From CAZYBU01 sp964645775 (GTDB lineage: Bacteria > Spirochaetota > UBA4802 > UBA5550), in the NCBI GenBank assembly GCA_964645775.1, contig CAZYBU010000062.1, positions 1 to 12,516 on the forward strand: DNA of 12,516 nucleotides. Direction: 5' to 3'. Position numbers and translations under genes: made by a program. Below are positions 1 to 6,704 of this stretch, one piece after another. The first letter of the stretch is position 1; each line of letters opens with the position of its first letter. The notes beneath the pieces are model-generated. The model saw only the letters and a program-made list of their open reading frames with translations. It had not been told where the DNA came from and searched no databases.

Positions 1-981
1 GGCGGAGATCATGGCGTAATAGACCCGTTTAGGCTTTTCCTTCACGTGGCTGAATCTATCATAGTACTCCTTCGGGGCCTGGAAAGGAATATGAGGCGCG
101 CTGAAGGGGACATAGAGAAAGAAGGGTTCGTCCCTGTGCTTCTCCATGAAATCGACAGCTTCCTCCGCTATCCGGAAGGTGAGATATTCCTTCTCCTCGA
201 TCACCCTGTGGTTACGACGAATAGCGCTGGTACCGGACCTTCCCTGTTTCCACTGGTGCTCTATGGCGAAGAGATCGTGTCTGTACTCCTCTATACCCGG
301 CTTCCCCACAGGGGCGTAGAGGGAGAATGCCTCGTAAAAACCGTAATAGAAATCGAAGCCCCGGTTTACGGGTATAAAGTCGGGCTGGTAACCGAGATGC
401 CATTTGCCGGTCATGCCGGTGGCCATGCCCCGGGCCGAGAGGAGTTCCGCGAGGGTAATCTCTCCCGGGTCCATTCCCTGTTTATCGATATCCTCCTGCC
501 GGGGAACCGAATCCATATCCACCAGGGTCCAGTCTCCCGTATCGATAAAATGGTCGAAGACCAGGTACTCCAGGTGATTCCTGGGATAACGGTTCTGAGG
601 CTGGAGCTCGAAACCGAATCTATGCTGATAACGGCCGGTAATAAATCCGGCACGCGAAGGACTGCAGATAGGGGCCGTGCAATAGGCCTCTTCAAAGAGG
701 ACACCGCCCGCGGCCAGTGCGTCTATATGAGGCGTGGGGACCCGGTCGTAGCCATAGGCGGATACCTCCGCCTTTCCGAGGTCATCGGCCATGATGACAA
801 TGACGTTGACAGGAGGCTCATCCAGCCGGCTTTCCCTCAGGTCCCGAAGGAAAGCCTGCTTACGGCGTTTCTTGGAATCATCGTACTGGAAAGAGTGTTG
901 CCGACTGCTCATCGGCCATAGTAGATAGACAAGAAGAGCCGCAACGGCAAGCACTACCGCAATAATGACAGATCGTTTCAT
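1..981 (-). CDS. Sulfatase (arylsulfatase family), membrane-anchored or exported; C-terminus beyond left edge
   Basis: Reading the minus strand from ATG at 981 gives 327 codons without a stop, running off the left edge. Residues 4-22 are a hydrophobic helix (signal anchor or uncleaved signal peptide). The alkaline-phosphatase/sulfatase fold follows: metal-binding DD at 66-67 in IVIMADDLGK, the C-x-P-S-R signature at Cys106-Arg110 (CSPSR) whose cysteine becomes formylglycine in type I sulfatases, TGKWHLG at 191-197, and SAPHIPFQAP at 294-303. These are the expected N-terminal two thirds of a family usually 450-550 residues long. It should hydrolyse sulfate esters at the membrane or in the periplasm; the substrate cannot be read. 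The start is supported by an eight-G tract serving as ribosome site 6 bases upstream, and a TTGACA-N18-TATTCT promoter. No formylglycine-generating enzyme is in the window. The long plus-strand open frame over this region is a shadow. Confidence 0.93.
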   Translation of the reverse strand, partial: MKRSVIIAVVLAVAALLVYLLWPMSSRQHSFQYDDSKKRRKQAFLRDLRESRLDEPPVNVIVIMADDLGKAEVSAYGYDRVPTPHIDALAAGGVLFEEAYCTAPICSPSRAGFITGRYQHRFGFELQPQNRYPRNHLEYLVFDHFIDTGDWTLVDMDSVPRQEDIDKQGMDPGEITLAELLSARGMATGMTGKWHLGYQPDFIPVNRGFDFYYGFYEAFSLYAPVGKPGIEEYRHDLFAIEHQWKQGRSGTSAIRRNHRVIEEKEYLTFRIAEEAVDFMEKHRDEPFFLYVPFSAPHIPFQAPKEYYDRFSHVKEKPKRVYYAMISA

Positions 982-1007
982 GGTTATCCCCCCCCGTAAG
1001 TCTATCA

Positions 1008-1037
1008 AGAATAGATCAGGGGAGCTTCTGCTGTCAA
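1008..1037 (-). promoter_or_regulatory. Sigma-70-type promoter of the sulfatase gene
   Basis: On the minus strand TTGACA (1037-1032) is followed after 18 bases by TATTCT (1013-1008, four of six matches to consensus). Transcription would start near 1001, giving a leader of about 20 bases that contains the G8 tract (995-988) next to the ATG at 981. Confidence 0.5.
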
Positions 1038-1088
1038 GGAGTTTGGGTTGTTCCTTATTATCTCAGGTTCTTTCTATCGATCTCTCGA

Positions 1089-1682
1089 TCACTTAAAGAA
1101 GTGAACCGTGGCGCCGAATCCCAGGGTAAAGTGGAAGTCATCGTTAAAACGACCTCCCAGGAGAAAGTAGAGGTCCACAATACTGAGTTGCCATCCGAGT
1201 TTTGTACCGATGGAGGCGTAATACCCGGAATTGAGATTCGCGTCCAGGATGTTATCCCAATCCGTTACGTCATGGAGAAAACCCCAGTAATCGGGGACAG
1301 CGGCATAGACACCGACATAGGGTTGAACAAAGAACCTCTTACCCACATCGAAGCGGCCGAAGAGATTCACTCCCCAGTTAAATCCCCAGGCGTAGGCATG
1401 GAGTATCTGCCTTCCGATGAAGCCCTCAACGCCTATGGCGTTCCGCGCGTTAAACTGGTACCCGAGATCAACAAGAATATCAAGCTCCATGGACATCAGG
1501 AATGACATCCAGCCCAGGAATATTGTCGAGTCCTGGGTTTCGGCTGGGAATATGTGGAGAGACGTATGGCCCTGAACACCGACACCGAAATAGACAGGTG
1601 AAGGGTGATTATGCAACCTCTGAGCAAAGGCAGGTATTGTTAATATGAAAACAGTGATGAGGGCGATAATACCTTTTTTCAT
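1089..1682 (-). CDS. Small outer-membrane beta-barrel protein with signal peptide
   Basis: The product is 197 residues from ATG 1682. This start is preferred to one 22 codons upstream at 1748 because AGGGAG lies 7 bases before it and because the protein then opens with a textbook signal peptide (MKKGIIALITVFILTIPAFA, cleavage likely after Ala20). The mature part alternates hydrophobic and polar residues with many Gly, Phe, Tyr and Trp (for example FFVQPYVGVYAAVPDYWGF), as in 8-stranded barrels of the OmpA/OmpW/opacity-like type. It ends in HFFK rather than a terminal aromatic residue. No enzymatic motif is visible. It is separated by 107 bases from the downstream sulfatase, which has its own promoter. 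A structural or surface role is likely; a narrower assignment is not possible from sequence alone. Confidence 0.85.
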   Translation of the reverse strand: MKKGIIALITVFILTIPAFAQRLHNHPSPVYFGVGVQGHTSLHIFPAETQDSTIFLGWMSFLMSMELDILVDLGYQFNARNAIGVEGFIGRQILHAYAWGFNWGVNLFGRFDVGKRFFVQPYVGVYAAVPDYWGFLHDVTDWDNILDANLNSGYYASIGTKLGWQLSIVDLYFLLGGRFNDDFHFTLGFGATVHFFK

Positions 1683-1739
1683 TGAGCATCTCCCTGATTG
1701 GCTCTCAAACCGCACAAACCTTCCACGGTTGTATGTACG

Positions 1740-1768
1740 AGAATACACGGCATAACCGGAACGGTCAA
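1740..1768 (-). promoter_or_regulatory. Sigma-70-type promoter of the outer-membrane barrel gene
   Basis: On the minus strand TTGACC (1768-1763) and TATTCT (1745-1740) are separated by exactly 17 bases. The -10 hexamer is identical to that of the downstream sulfatase promoter. Transcription should start near 1733, leaving a leader of about 50 bases that includes the AGGGAG ribosome site. Confidence 0.5.
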
Positions 1769-1880
1769 GAAAACTATACGTTTTTATAATTCATTTTTCT
1801 CTTGATGATATAGTAAGCCGACCTTCGCTCCTTACTCTTGTGGAAATGAATAATACTTCTCCCCTCAGTACTCAAAGCTG

Positions 1881-1909
1881 TTGACACATATTCACCCTAT
1901 CCATAGCTT
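1881..1909 (+). promoter_or_regulatory. Candidate promoter very close to the start of the unknown gene at 1919
   Basis: TTGACA at 1881-1886 matches the -35 consensus perfectly. After 17 bases comes TAGCTT (1904-1909), a weak -10 (three of six). The expected start of transcription, about 1916, is within a few bases of the ATG at 1919, so the mRNA would be essentially leaderless. The -35-to-ATG distance (38 bases) is the same as at the chemoreceptor gene. Confidence 0.4.
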
Positions 1910-1918
1910 GATTGTACC

Positions 1919-2782
1919 ATGTATTCCGATGAACTCGCAGACACCATAGCCGCCGGTTTGTCCCGGGAATTCAGGGTCCATGAGGATGTACTCCAGTTCG
2001 CGGAATCGGTCCTGGACATGGACGAAGAAGAGCTTCACAGGGAACTGGAGACCTCCGGGAAAGATGGAGATCCCCATGGTCTCCTTGAGCTTATACTCTT
2101 CCCTTCCCAGAAGATTCGTCGTGAAATCGAACCGACGATTCCCCATGAAGGGTTGAAGCGATCCTTCCTGGAAGACCTGGAAAAGGTACTGGCAGGCACG
2201 AAAACCTTTCTTCTTCTGGCGGGATATTCTCCTGTGCCTCTAATCATCGATAACAATCGGGCCGCGCAATACCTTAACCGCCTCCATATTGACCGGCCTG
2301 TACCATCCTTCTCGGTGAGATCCGATGTTGAAAAGGAACTCGTGATCGAGGCCCGAATCGCTATCCGGAACGCCCGTTTTCATCCCCTTCCGGAGAGGAT
2401 GGCATTTCTCGGAAAACTTCTGGAAAAGGGAGAAGCGGAGAATCTTCTTTCGATCCTTTCGACGATACTGAAGACCTTCGAGGAGAGCCCGCCAGGCATA
2501 CGGGTAAGGGAAGAACTTGGTCACGCTCTGGAGAGATATCGCCGGGCCCGGGATGGGGCCCTCCGATGGGAGGAGTTTCGAAAAACCTATTCCCCTGAAT
2601 TCATGATGATGCAGAAGATTAACCATCCCGGTATGGAAGCGATAGAAGCGGAGGAGAGAATAAGGGGGATACTCATGGCCGGTCGAACCGTCTATGGGCC
2701 GGCCTTCGGCGTCCCCATCCCTGAAGAGGAAGCAAAAAGCGCCGATGATGTTATCCGTTTCTTCCGGAACCTGGATTCTTAG
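1919..2782 (+). CDS. Uncharacterised helical cytoplasmic protein, 287 residues
   Basis: I do not recognise this protein. It is mostly charged and helix-forming, without signal peptide or membrane segment. Visible sub-regions are an acidic N-terminal stretch (residues 1-60, rich in Glu, Asp and Leu), a hydrophobic strand-like patch LLLAGYSPVPLII around 97-110, and a long helical region with LEKGEAENLLSILSTILKTF around 169-188. The C-terminal third is predicted soluble helix with FMMMQKINHPGMEAIEAEER near 229-248. An in-frame TAG at 1904 means ATG 1919 is the first possible start; no Shine-Dalgarno sequence precedes it, in keeping with the adjacent promoter. Codon choice resembles the neighbouring genes, favouring a real gene over the shorter minus-strand frames. 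Its stop overlaps that of the convergent Omp85-type gene (2779-2782). No function is proposed. Confidence 0.75.
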   Translation: MYSDELADTIAAGLSREFRVHEDVLQFAESVLDMDEEELHRELETSGKDGDPHGLLELILFPSQKIRREIEPTIPHEGLKRSFLEDLEKVLAGTKTFLLLAGYSPVPLIIDNNRAAQYLNRLHIDRPVPSFSVRSDVEKELVIEARIAIRNARFHPLPERMAFLGKLLEKGEAENLLSILSTILKTFEESPPGIRVREELGHALERYRRARDGALRWEEFRKTYSPEFMMMQKINHPGMEAIEAEERIRGILMAGRTVYGPAFGVPIPEEEAKSADDVIRFFRNLDS

Positions 2783-4407
2783 AACGACTGGCCGAAGGAC
2801 ATCGAGATGGCGAAATCCTCGGGACTGAAACCGAAACTGAGACGCATGACCGTGGCCAGATTCCAGGCGATAATAATGGACCCCCCGTAGGAGAACCTGT
2901 AATTCCTGAAACGGTGGTCCACAAAAACCTGCCCGAAGTTGTCCCAGACATTTTTAATGTCCACGAAGGGAACCAGTTGAAAACTGAACCTGTTCTTCGA
3001 TTTCTTATGATAAAACTCGATGAATTTCCACCTGAGTTCCAGGTTGATCATAAGCTGAGTATTGGCCACAAAGCGGGCGAACTTGTAACCCCTCATGTGA
3101 CTGTTATGCTTCAGACCTTCGCTCCTCTCGAAGATAAAGGGAAAGATACTCATCTCATAGAAGGGTATGTCGCCTATGGCCGTTGTGAAGCCGATACGGG
3201 TGGCGTAAACGAGAGACTCGATGATAGGGACGTAAAAACGGGCCCCCAGTGTAAATCTGTGGTATTCATAATCTGAGCCAATCATCCTGCCGCTCGACTC
3301 TATAGTAAAATCGGTGAAGACTCCTTCATGAGGATCGGGAGGATAGTCTCTGGTGTCAAAGGCGATACCGAAACGGACAAAGTTTGTCCATCCTCCCTCG
3401 TATCCTGTCGGTTTTTCCAGGGAGATAAGGGTCTGGCTGGCGGCGGTGTACTCCTTGCATTTGTGCTTGAAGGTCCGATTATCCCAGGGGCGGATAAAAA
3501 CATAGTTAACCTCAAAACCGATAAGAAGCTTAAGGTAGCGGAAAAAGGTCCCTGAAAGGTTCAGGTAATACCGGGGAGCAAGATACTGGACGTTGTTATA
3601 CTTATAGTGGCTCTTGTCCCCGGCCAGGAGAAAGTTATCTCTGTAATCCTTATACCTGCCATAATGCTTACCGTTTATGTCCGTAAGCCCTTCTTCGACG
3701 ACGTCCCTTCCAATGCCGAAATAATTCGCGTTGATATTATGTTCATATTCCAGCGCCGTGGTAAGCCTGAGGGGAGTGCCTCCCAGGTGGTAGGCATCCA
3801 GGTTCAGGCGATGGAGCATATACCCGGAACTCGAAAAATAGAGATGGAGATAGGCCTGGAGGCTGTAGGGTTCCCGGTCGAAGAAGGGATCGGAGCTCCG
3901 CCCGTTCTGATAGAAATATCCCCTCCCCCCGAATATGACACCGTTGTCGGTATTAAAGGCCACGAAGGGGAACCCGGTAAAATAGTGTCCATCCCTCTTC
4001 TTGGCCAGTTCCGCCGGACGAAGCTTTCCTCTTGTACCCGCCTCATGAATCTTTACCACGTCTTTCGTCGGGTATCGCATCTCACGGGTAGACAAGAGAG
4101 ATCGTCTAACCGTTATTGCGTAGTCATCCCGGGCCACAACGTAGCCGGTGACGGTCCGCAGGCCTTTAAGGCGAATCTCCTTCTCATCAAGAAAGGAATC
4201 GTCTTTCCGCACCCTGAGAATATCGACTCCGGAGAGAAAAAGAAGGACTCCCTCCTCAAGCCGAAGGAGCATACCCTTCTCCCCTCTTCTCATAATCTCT
4301 CCACTGACTATGGAGCCGTCACGCAGGAATATCCATTCCGCGCCGAGAGGCGCCGTGAACATAAGCAGAATGATGCCGGCAAAAAGGCCTTTTGTTGCAG
4401 AATTCAT
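2779..4407 (-). CDS. POTRA-less Omp85/BamA-superfamily outer-membrane barrel with two SH3-like N-terminal repeats
   Basis: The product has 542 residues. A signal peptide (1-23, ending PLGA) is followed by two similar segments of about 40 residues: FLRDGSIVSGEI to DILRV (27-66) and LRTVTGYVVARDD to DVVKI (83-120), each a small beta (SH3/Lsm-like) unit. From about 140 to the end it is a transmembrane barrel with surface-antigen (Omp85) hallmarks: FGIGRD at 230-235, FGIAFDTRDYPPDPHEGVF at 346-364, and MRGYKFARF at 438-446, which corresponds to the conserved R-G-[FY] motif of loop 6. It ends in Phe542, as expected for Bam-inserted barrels. POTRA domains, required for substrate handling in BamA and TamA, are absent: only about 115 mature residues precede the barrel. 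It is therefore probably not BamA itself but an accessory barrel or secretion pore. The start has GGGGGAG close by, though with unusually short spacing. Confidence 0.88.
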   Translation of the reverse strand: MNSATKGLFAGIILLMFTAPLGAEWIFLRDGSIVSGEIMRRGEKGMLLRLEEGVLLFLSGVDILRVRKDDSFLDEKEIRLKGLRTVTGYVVARDDYAITVRRSLLSTREMRYPTKDVVKIHEAGTRGKLRPAELAKKRDGHYFTGFPFVAFNTDNGVIFGGRGYFYQNGRSSDPFFDREPYSLQAYLHLYFSSSGYMLHRLNLDAYHLGGTPLRLTTALEYEHNINANYFGIGRDVVEEGLTDINGKHYGRYKDYRDNFLLAGDKSHYKYNNVQYLAPRYYLNLSGTFFRYLKLLIGFEVNYVFIRPWDNRTFKHKCKEYTAASQTLISLEKPTGYEGGWTNFVRFGIAFDTRDYPPDPHEGVFTDFTIESSGRMIGSDYEYHRFTLGARFYVPIIESLVYATRIGFTTAIGDIPFYEMSIFPFIFERSEGLKHNSHMRGYKFARFVANTQLMINLELRWKFIEFYHKKSKNRFSFQLVPFVDIKNVWDNFGQVFVDHRFRNYRFSYGGSIIIAWNLATVMRLSFGFSPEDFAISMSFGQSF

Positions 4408-4443
4408 GTCTCCCCCGAAGCAGTTCTCCCCCTGCTTTTTCCC

Positions 4444-4471
4444 ATTTTGAAGATCATGTTTTTTACGTCAA
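4444..4471 (-). promoter_or_regulatory. Candidate promoter of the Omp85-type gene
   Basis: On the minus strand TTGACG (4471-4466) is separated by 16 bases from CAAAAT (4449-4444; four of six matches). Transcription would start near 4437, giving a leader of about 30 bases. Read-through from the metallophosphoesterase gene upstream is also possible because no terminator is visible between the two. Confidence 0.35.
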
Positions 4472-4519
4472 CGGAAATCCAGGATGATGAATAAACGTGG
4501 GAGCCTGTCCGGTAAAAGA

Positions 4520-5293
4520 TCAGAGTTCGATAACCATGGACGGATCGAAATCCTGTTTCTGATACTCGTTGTAGTATCCCAGGGGATTGCTGACGACCCG
4601 GGTTCCCTCGATGGTCACGTCGAAGGAACGGTGAACGTGCCCGAATATCCACAGGTCGATATCATTATCCCGCATAACCGGCGCCATGTCCGTGGCGTAG
4701 GCGTGCCTCACGGCCTCCACCGGATAGGCGTCCATGCTCAGGGATGGATGAGGAGCGTGATGGGTAACCACAACGGTTTTACCTTCCCACGATTTCGCCA
4801 GTTCCCGTTCCAGGTACCGGTTGGATATATTGTAGAACATGACCGTGTCTCTGGGAGCCAGGGTAGGCGATTTACTGATCTCTTCTCTCCGGATGACCCT
4901 GTAATCGTTCATGACAGACCTGGCCTCGTACTGGTATACCGGTGGAATGTCGGTCCAGAGGGTGGTGCAGAGAAAACGGACACCCTCCCATTCCATGGTA
5001 GCATTATTGAGCCAGACCACGTGATCATGTATCCGTTCATTCAGGGAAGGATAGGCGAACCTGGCCGTGCCATGATAGAACTCATGGTTTCCGGGGATCA
5101 GGATCACCAGTTCAAACCGGCTCGCCACCTTCTCGATGAAGGGCACGGCCTCATCCTTCAGGACCCGGGGAATAGTATCTCCGGCCAGGACCAGTACGTC
5201 ACCGGCCGGTTCCAGGGGATGGGAATCCAGCCAGACACGGTTCTGTGGAAACTCCAGGTGCAGATCGGAGGCTATCTGGACGCGTAGACCCAT
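4520..5293 (-). CDS. Calcineurin-like metallophosphoesterase
   Basis: The product has 257 residues from ATG 5293. The longer frame starts at a TTG (5320) that would add nine unconserved residues, and ATG 5293 places the first beta strand (MGLRVQIASDLHLEF) at the N-terminus as usual in the family. All five metal-site motifs are present: D-x-H (Asp10, His12), GD (38-39 in LAGDT), GNHE (68-71), His178 in THHAPH, and GHVH (218-221). It should be a soluble, two-metal phosphohydrolase; the substrate (phosphodiester, nucleotide or phosphoprotein) is not evident. There is no Shine-Dalgarno sequence before the ATG, and a perfect TATAAT lies only 10 bases upstream, so a very short leader is likely. It is 112 bases upstream of the Omp85-type gene on the same strand. 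Confidence 0.93.
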   Translation of the reverse strand: MGLRVQIASDLHLEFPQNRVWLDSHPLEPAGDVLVLAGDTIPRVLKDEAVPFIEKVASRFELVILIPGNHEFYHGTARFAYPSLNERIHDHVVWLNNATMEWEGVRFLCTTLWTDIPPVYQYEARSVMNDYRVIRREEISKSPTLAPRDTVMFYNISNRYLERELAKSWEGKTVVVTHHAPHPSLSMDAYPVEAVRHAYATDMAPVMRDNDIDLWIFGHVHRSFDVTIEGTRVVSNPLGYYNEYQKQDFDPSMVIEL

Positions 5294-5303
5294 GGAGCAT
5301 ACG

Positions 5304-5334
5304 ATTATAAGCAGCCTCAATTTTTACCAGTAAA
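5304..5334 (-). promoter_or_regulatory. Candidate promoter of the metallophosphoesterase gene, with overlapping inverted repeat
   Basis: On the minus strand TATAAT (5309-5304) is perfect; the best upstream box is TTTACT (5334-5329) at a long 19-base spacing. The -10 ends 10 bases before the ATG at 5293. An inverted repeat, TTTTTAC (5321-5327) with GTAAAAA (5330-5336) around a 2-base centre, covers the -35 region and could be an operator. Confidence 0.35.
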
Positions 5335-5395
5335 AAACCGGTCATAAATACTATCCCTTTTTTTTCTTGCCCTTCTAAGCATGAAGGGAATCAAT

Positions 5396-5536
5396 ATGCA
5401 AAACAGAGAAAGAAGGGGCTGCAAAACGGTTACACTCGACTACATAAGCCGGATCACCCATGACGCCACCCGGCTCTTCCCGGCCTGCAGCAGAAGATCG
5501 TCAGCTCTTCGGTCATGCCGCCGATACTCTGACTGA
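5396..5536 (+). CDS. Possible small ORF, 46 residues (doubtful)
   Basis: ATG 5396 is preceded by AAGGGA at a good 6-base distance; an in-frame ATG at 5381 could add five residues. The first half (MQNRERRGCKTVTLDYISRI) is protein-like, but the second half, rich in Arg, Ser and Cys, looks like translated non-coding DNA. The ribosome site lies in the 3' arm of the CCCTTC/GAAGGG hairpin. It overlaps the chemoreceptor-like relic on the opposite strand, so both are unlikely to be real. No family is recognised. Confidence 0.18.
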   Translation: MQNRERRGCKTVTLDYISRITHDATRLFPACSRRSSALRSCRRYSD

Positions 5537-5624
5537 TATGGGTGGTCGTTTCCCGGCTCTGCGTCCGGGAGGTCTTTCCGCAGTCCTGGTTAAGGTAGAT
5601 GCTCACCTGCCCGACCACACGTTT
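5454..5624 (-). pseudogene. Possible relic of a methyl-accepting chemotaxis protein (doubtful)
   Basis: A minus-strand frame of about 56 codons lies between a TAG (5627-5625) and a TGA (5456-5454). It reads SRETTTHISQSIGGMTEEL in its middle, which has the Ser/Thr/Gln/Glu helical pattern of chemoreceptor cytoplasmic domains, then loses that character (C-C-R-P-G-R). There is no good start or ribosome site. The resemblance is by eye and short, and could be chance. Confidence 0.2.
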
Positions 5625-5718
5625 CTACGACAATATCACGGAAGGAAAAGGGAGAAGACAGCCCTGAAAAGGAAGATTAAAGGTACAACGAAATCAAGAA
5701 GGAGTATGAGGAGATACA

Positions 5719-6558
5719 ATGCCCATGGAACGAAAACAGGTAGATGTTAACACACCCTGGCGGAAAACGGCCGCCGTTATTTATGACCCTATTACCGACG
5801 GTCGGACCTTCGGGACCTTTGACATTGACATCACCGAGACCCTGAAATTCGTAGAGAAGGCGAGAAAAAAAGGCCATGAGATAACCATTACCCAGGTCCT
5901 CCTGACTGCCGTGGGAAAGACACTCTATTACAAGGTCCCTGAAATCAACGCCTATATCCAGCGGGGCAGGATCATCGCCCGGGAGACAGCGGACATCTTC
6001 GTCTCCATAGACCTGCCAGACACCAGCGAAATCACCGGTTTTACCATGCGTGAAATCGAGAAGAAGAGCGTCCTGGATGTTCACCGGGAAATGGCCGAAC
6101 GGGTGGAAAAATACCGTAAGAGGCAGGAGACCGGGGCCGCGAAATCGAAAAATTTCCTGGCTACCATACCGTGGCCCTTTCGCCGATCGGTTTTCCAGTT
6201 TATCAGGTTTTTCACCGTGACCCTGGGCCTGAAGATCCCGCCCCTTAAACTGGACGCCAGCGCCTTCGGAGCCTGTATCTTTTCCAATATAGGTCAGCAG
6301 GGCCTCCGGTACGGCATGGCCTCCATCATGCCAGTATCGAACCTTCCCCTGGTGGTCCTCATGGGCGCCATGGGTCCGGAACCGGTGGTCCGTAACGGCA
6401 AGGTGGTTATCCGGGACATCCTACCGATGTCCGCGACCCTGGACCACCGGCTCATCGACGGTCCACGGGGCGGAAAGCTGGCCGTGGGAGTGGACGAGTA
6501 CTGCCAGGACCCGGAGCGGCTCCTGGAAAGGGAAGGCGGTCATCCGGACACCCTGTAG
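5719..6558 (+). CDS. Free-standing 2-oxoacid dehydrogenase E2-type acyltransferase catalytic domain
   Basis: The protein (279 residues) aligns by motif with the CoA-dependent acyltransferase core of E2 enzymes. It shows the substrate/CoA channel region FGACIFSNIGQQG (183-195), hydrophobic strands PLVVLMGAM (210-218), and the catalytic signature D-H-R-x-x-D-G (DHRLIDG, 242-248; His243 as the base). The lipoyl domain and the subunit-binding domain of normal E2 proteins (usually 400 or more residues) are absent, and no E1 or E3 gene is adjacent. It may act as a lone trimeric acyltransferase or assist a complex encoded elsewhere. A basic, aromatic insert at 140-170 (KSKNFLATIPWPFRRSVFQF) could touch the membrane. 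ATG 5719 has a strong GAGGAG site 5 bases upstream; ATG 5725 is a less likely alternative. The catalytic-fold assignment is firm, the substrate unknown. Confidence 0.92.
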   Translation: MPMERKQVDVNTPWRKTAAVIYDPITDGRTFGTFDIDITETLKFVEKARKKGHEITITQVLLTAVGKTLYYKVPEINAYIQRGRIIARETADIFVSIDLPDTSEITGFTMREIEKKSVLDVHREMAERVEKYRKRQETGAAKSKNFLATIPWPFRRSVFQFIRFFTVTLGLKIPPLKLDASAFGACIFSNIGQQGLRYGMASIMPVSNLPLVVLMGAMGPEPVVRNGKVVIRDILPMSATLDHRLIDGPRGGKLAVGVDEYCQDPERLLEREGGHPDTL

Positions 6559-6583
6559 AATGCAATCTGCCTTTGGCCGCAGG

Positions 6584-6608
6584 GCTATCCGGGTGATAGC
6601 GAACTTTT
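6584..6608 (+). terminator. Weak candidate terminator after the E2-like gene
   Basis: GCTATC (6584-6589) and GATAGC (6595-6600) form a 6-bp stem with a 5-base loop; only a short T4 run follows, 4 bases later (6605-6608). It lies 26 bases after the stop codon. The stem is perfect but short, so termination may be leaky. Confidence 0.3.
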
Positions 6609-6704
6609 GAGTCTGTCGACCCCATCCTGCACATATAATAGAATTGTACTCAATAAACGAATCTTTTGTGGCGCAATGTGTTCTCTTTTTTTGCCCGGGA
6701 GCGT

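Larger units (their letters stand above)
5337..5718. other. Gene-poor divergent intergenic region
   Basis: This 380-base gap separates the metallophosphoesterase from the E2-like gene. It contains a T8 tract (5358-5365), a small hairpin CCCTTC/GAAGGG (5370-5375 with 5383-5388, loop TAAGCAT), a possible short ORF at 5396, and a minus-strand open frame (5454-5624) with a faintly chemoreceptor-like sequence. No convincing promoter for the E2-like gene was found, only its GAGGAG ribosome site (5709-5714). Confidence 0.5.

Noticed and set aside
46..921. Long plus-strand open frame of 291 codons
   Set aside because: It is antisense to the sulfatase, whose minus-strand frame has clear catalytic motifs, promoter and ribosome site; the plus-strand translation has no recognisable domain.
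1080..1096. GATC-rich repeats after the barrel gene stop, considered as a terminator
   Set aside because: The possible stem is only 4 bp with no T run, so it is too weak to call.
3607..4494. Plus-strand open frame of 295 codons
   Set aside because: Antisense to the Omp85-type barrel gene, which has a signal peptide and family motifs; the plus frame shows no family features.
4484..5287. Plus-strand open frame of 267 codons
   Set aside because: Antisense to the metallophosphoesterase, where all metal-binding motifs are intact on the minus strand.
5370..5388. CCCTTC/GAAGGG hairpin beside a T8 tract, considered as a terminator
   Set aside because: The T tract lies on the wrong (5') side of the hairpin for the plus strand and becomes an A tract on the minus strand, so it does not fit a terminator in either direction.
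5460..5750. Plus-strand open frame overlapping the E2-like start
   Set aside because: It lacks a ribosome site, its sequence is not protein-like, and it overlaps the well-supported start at 5719.
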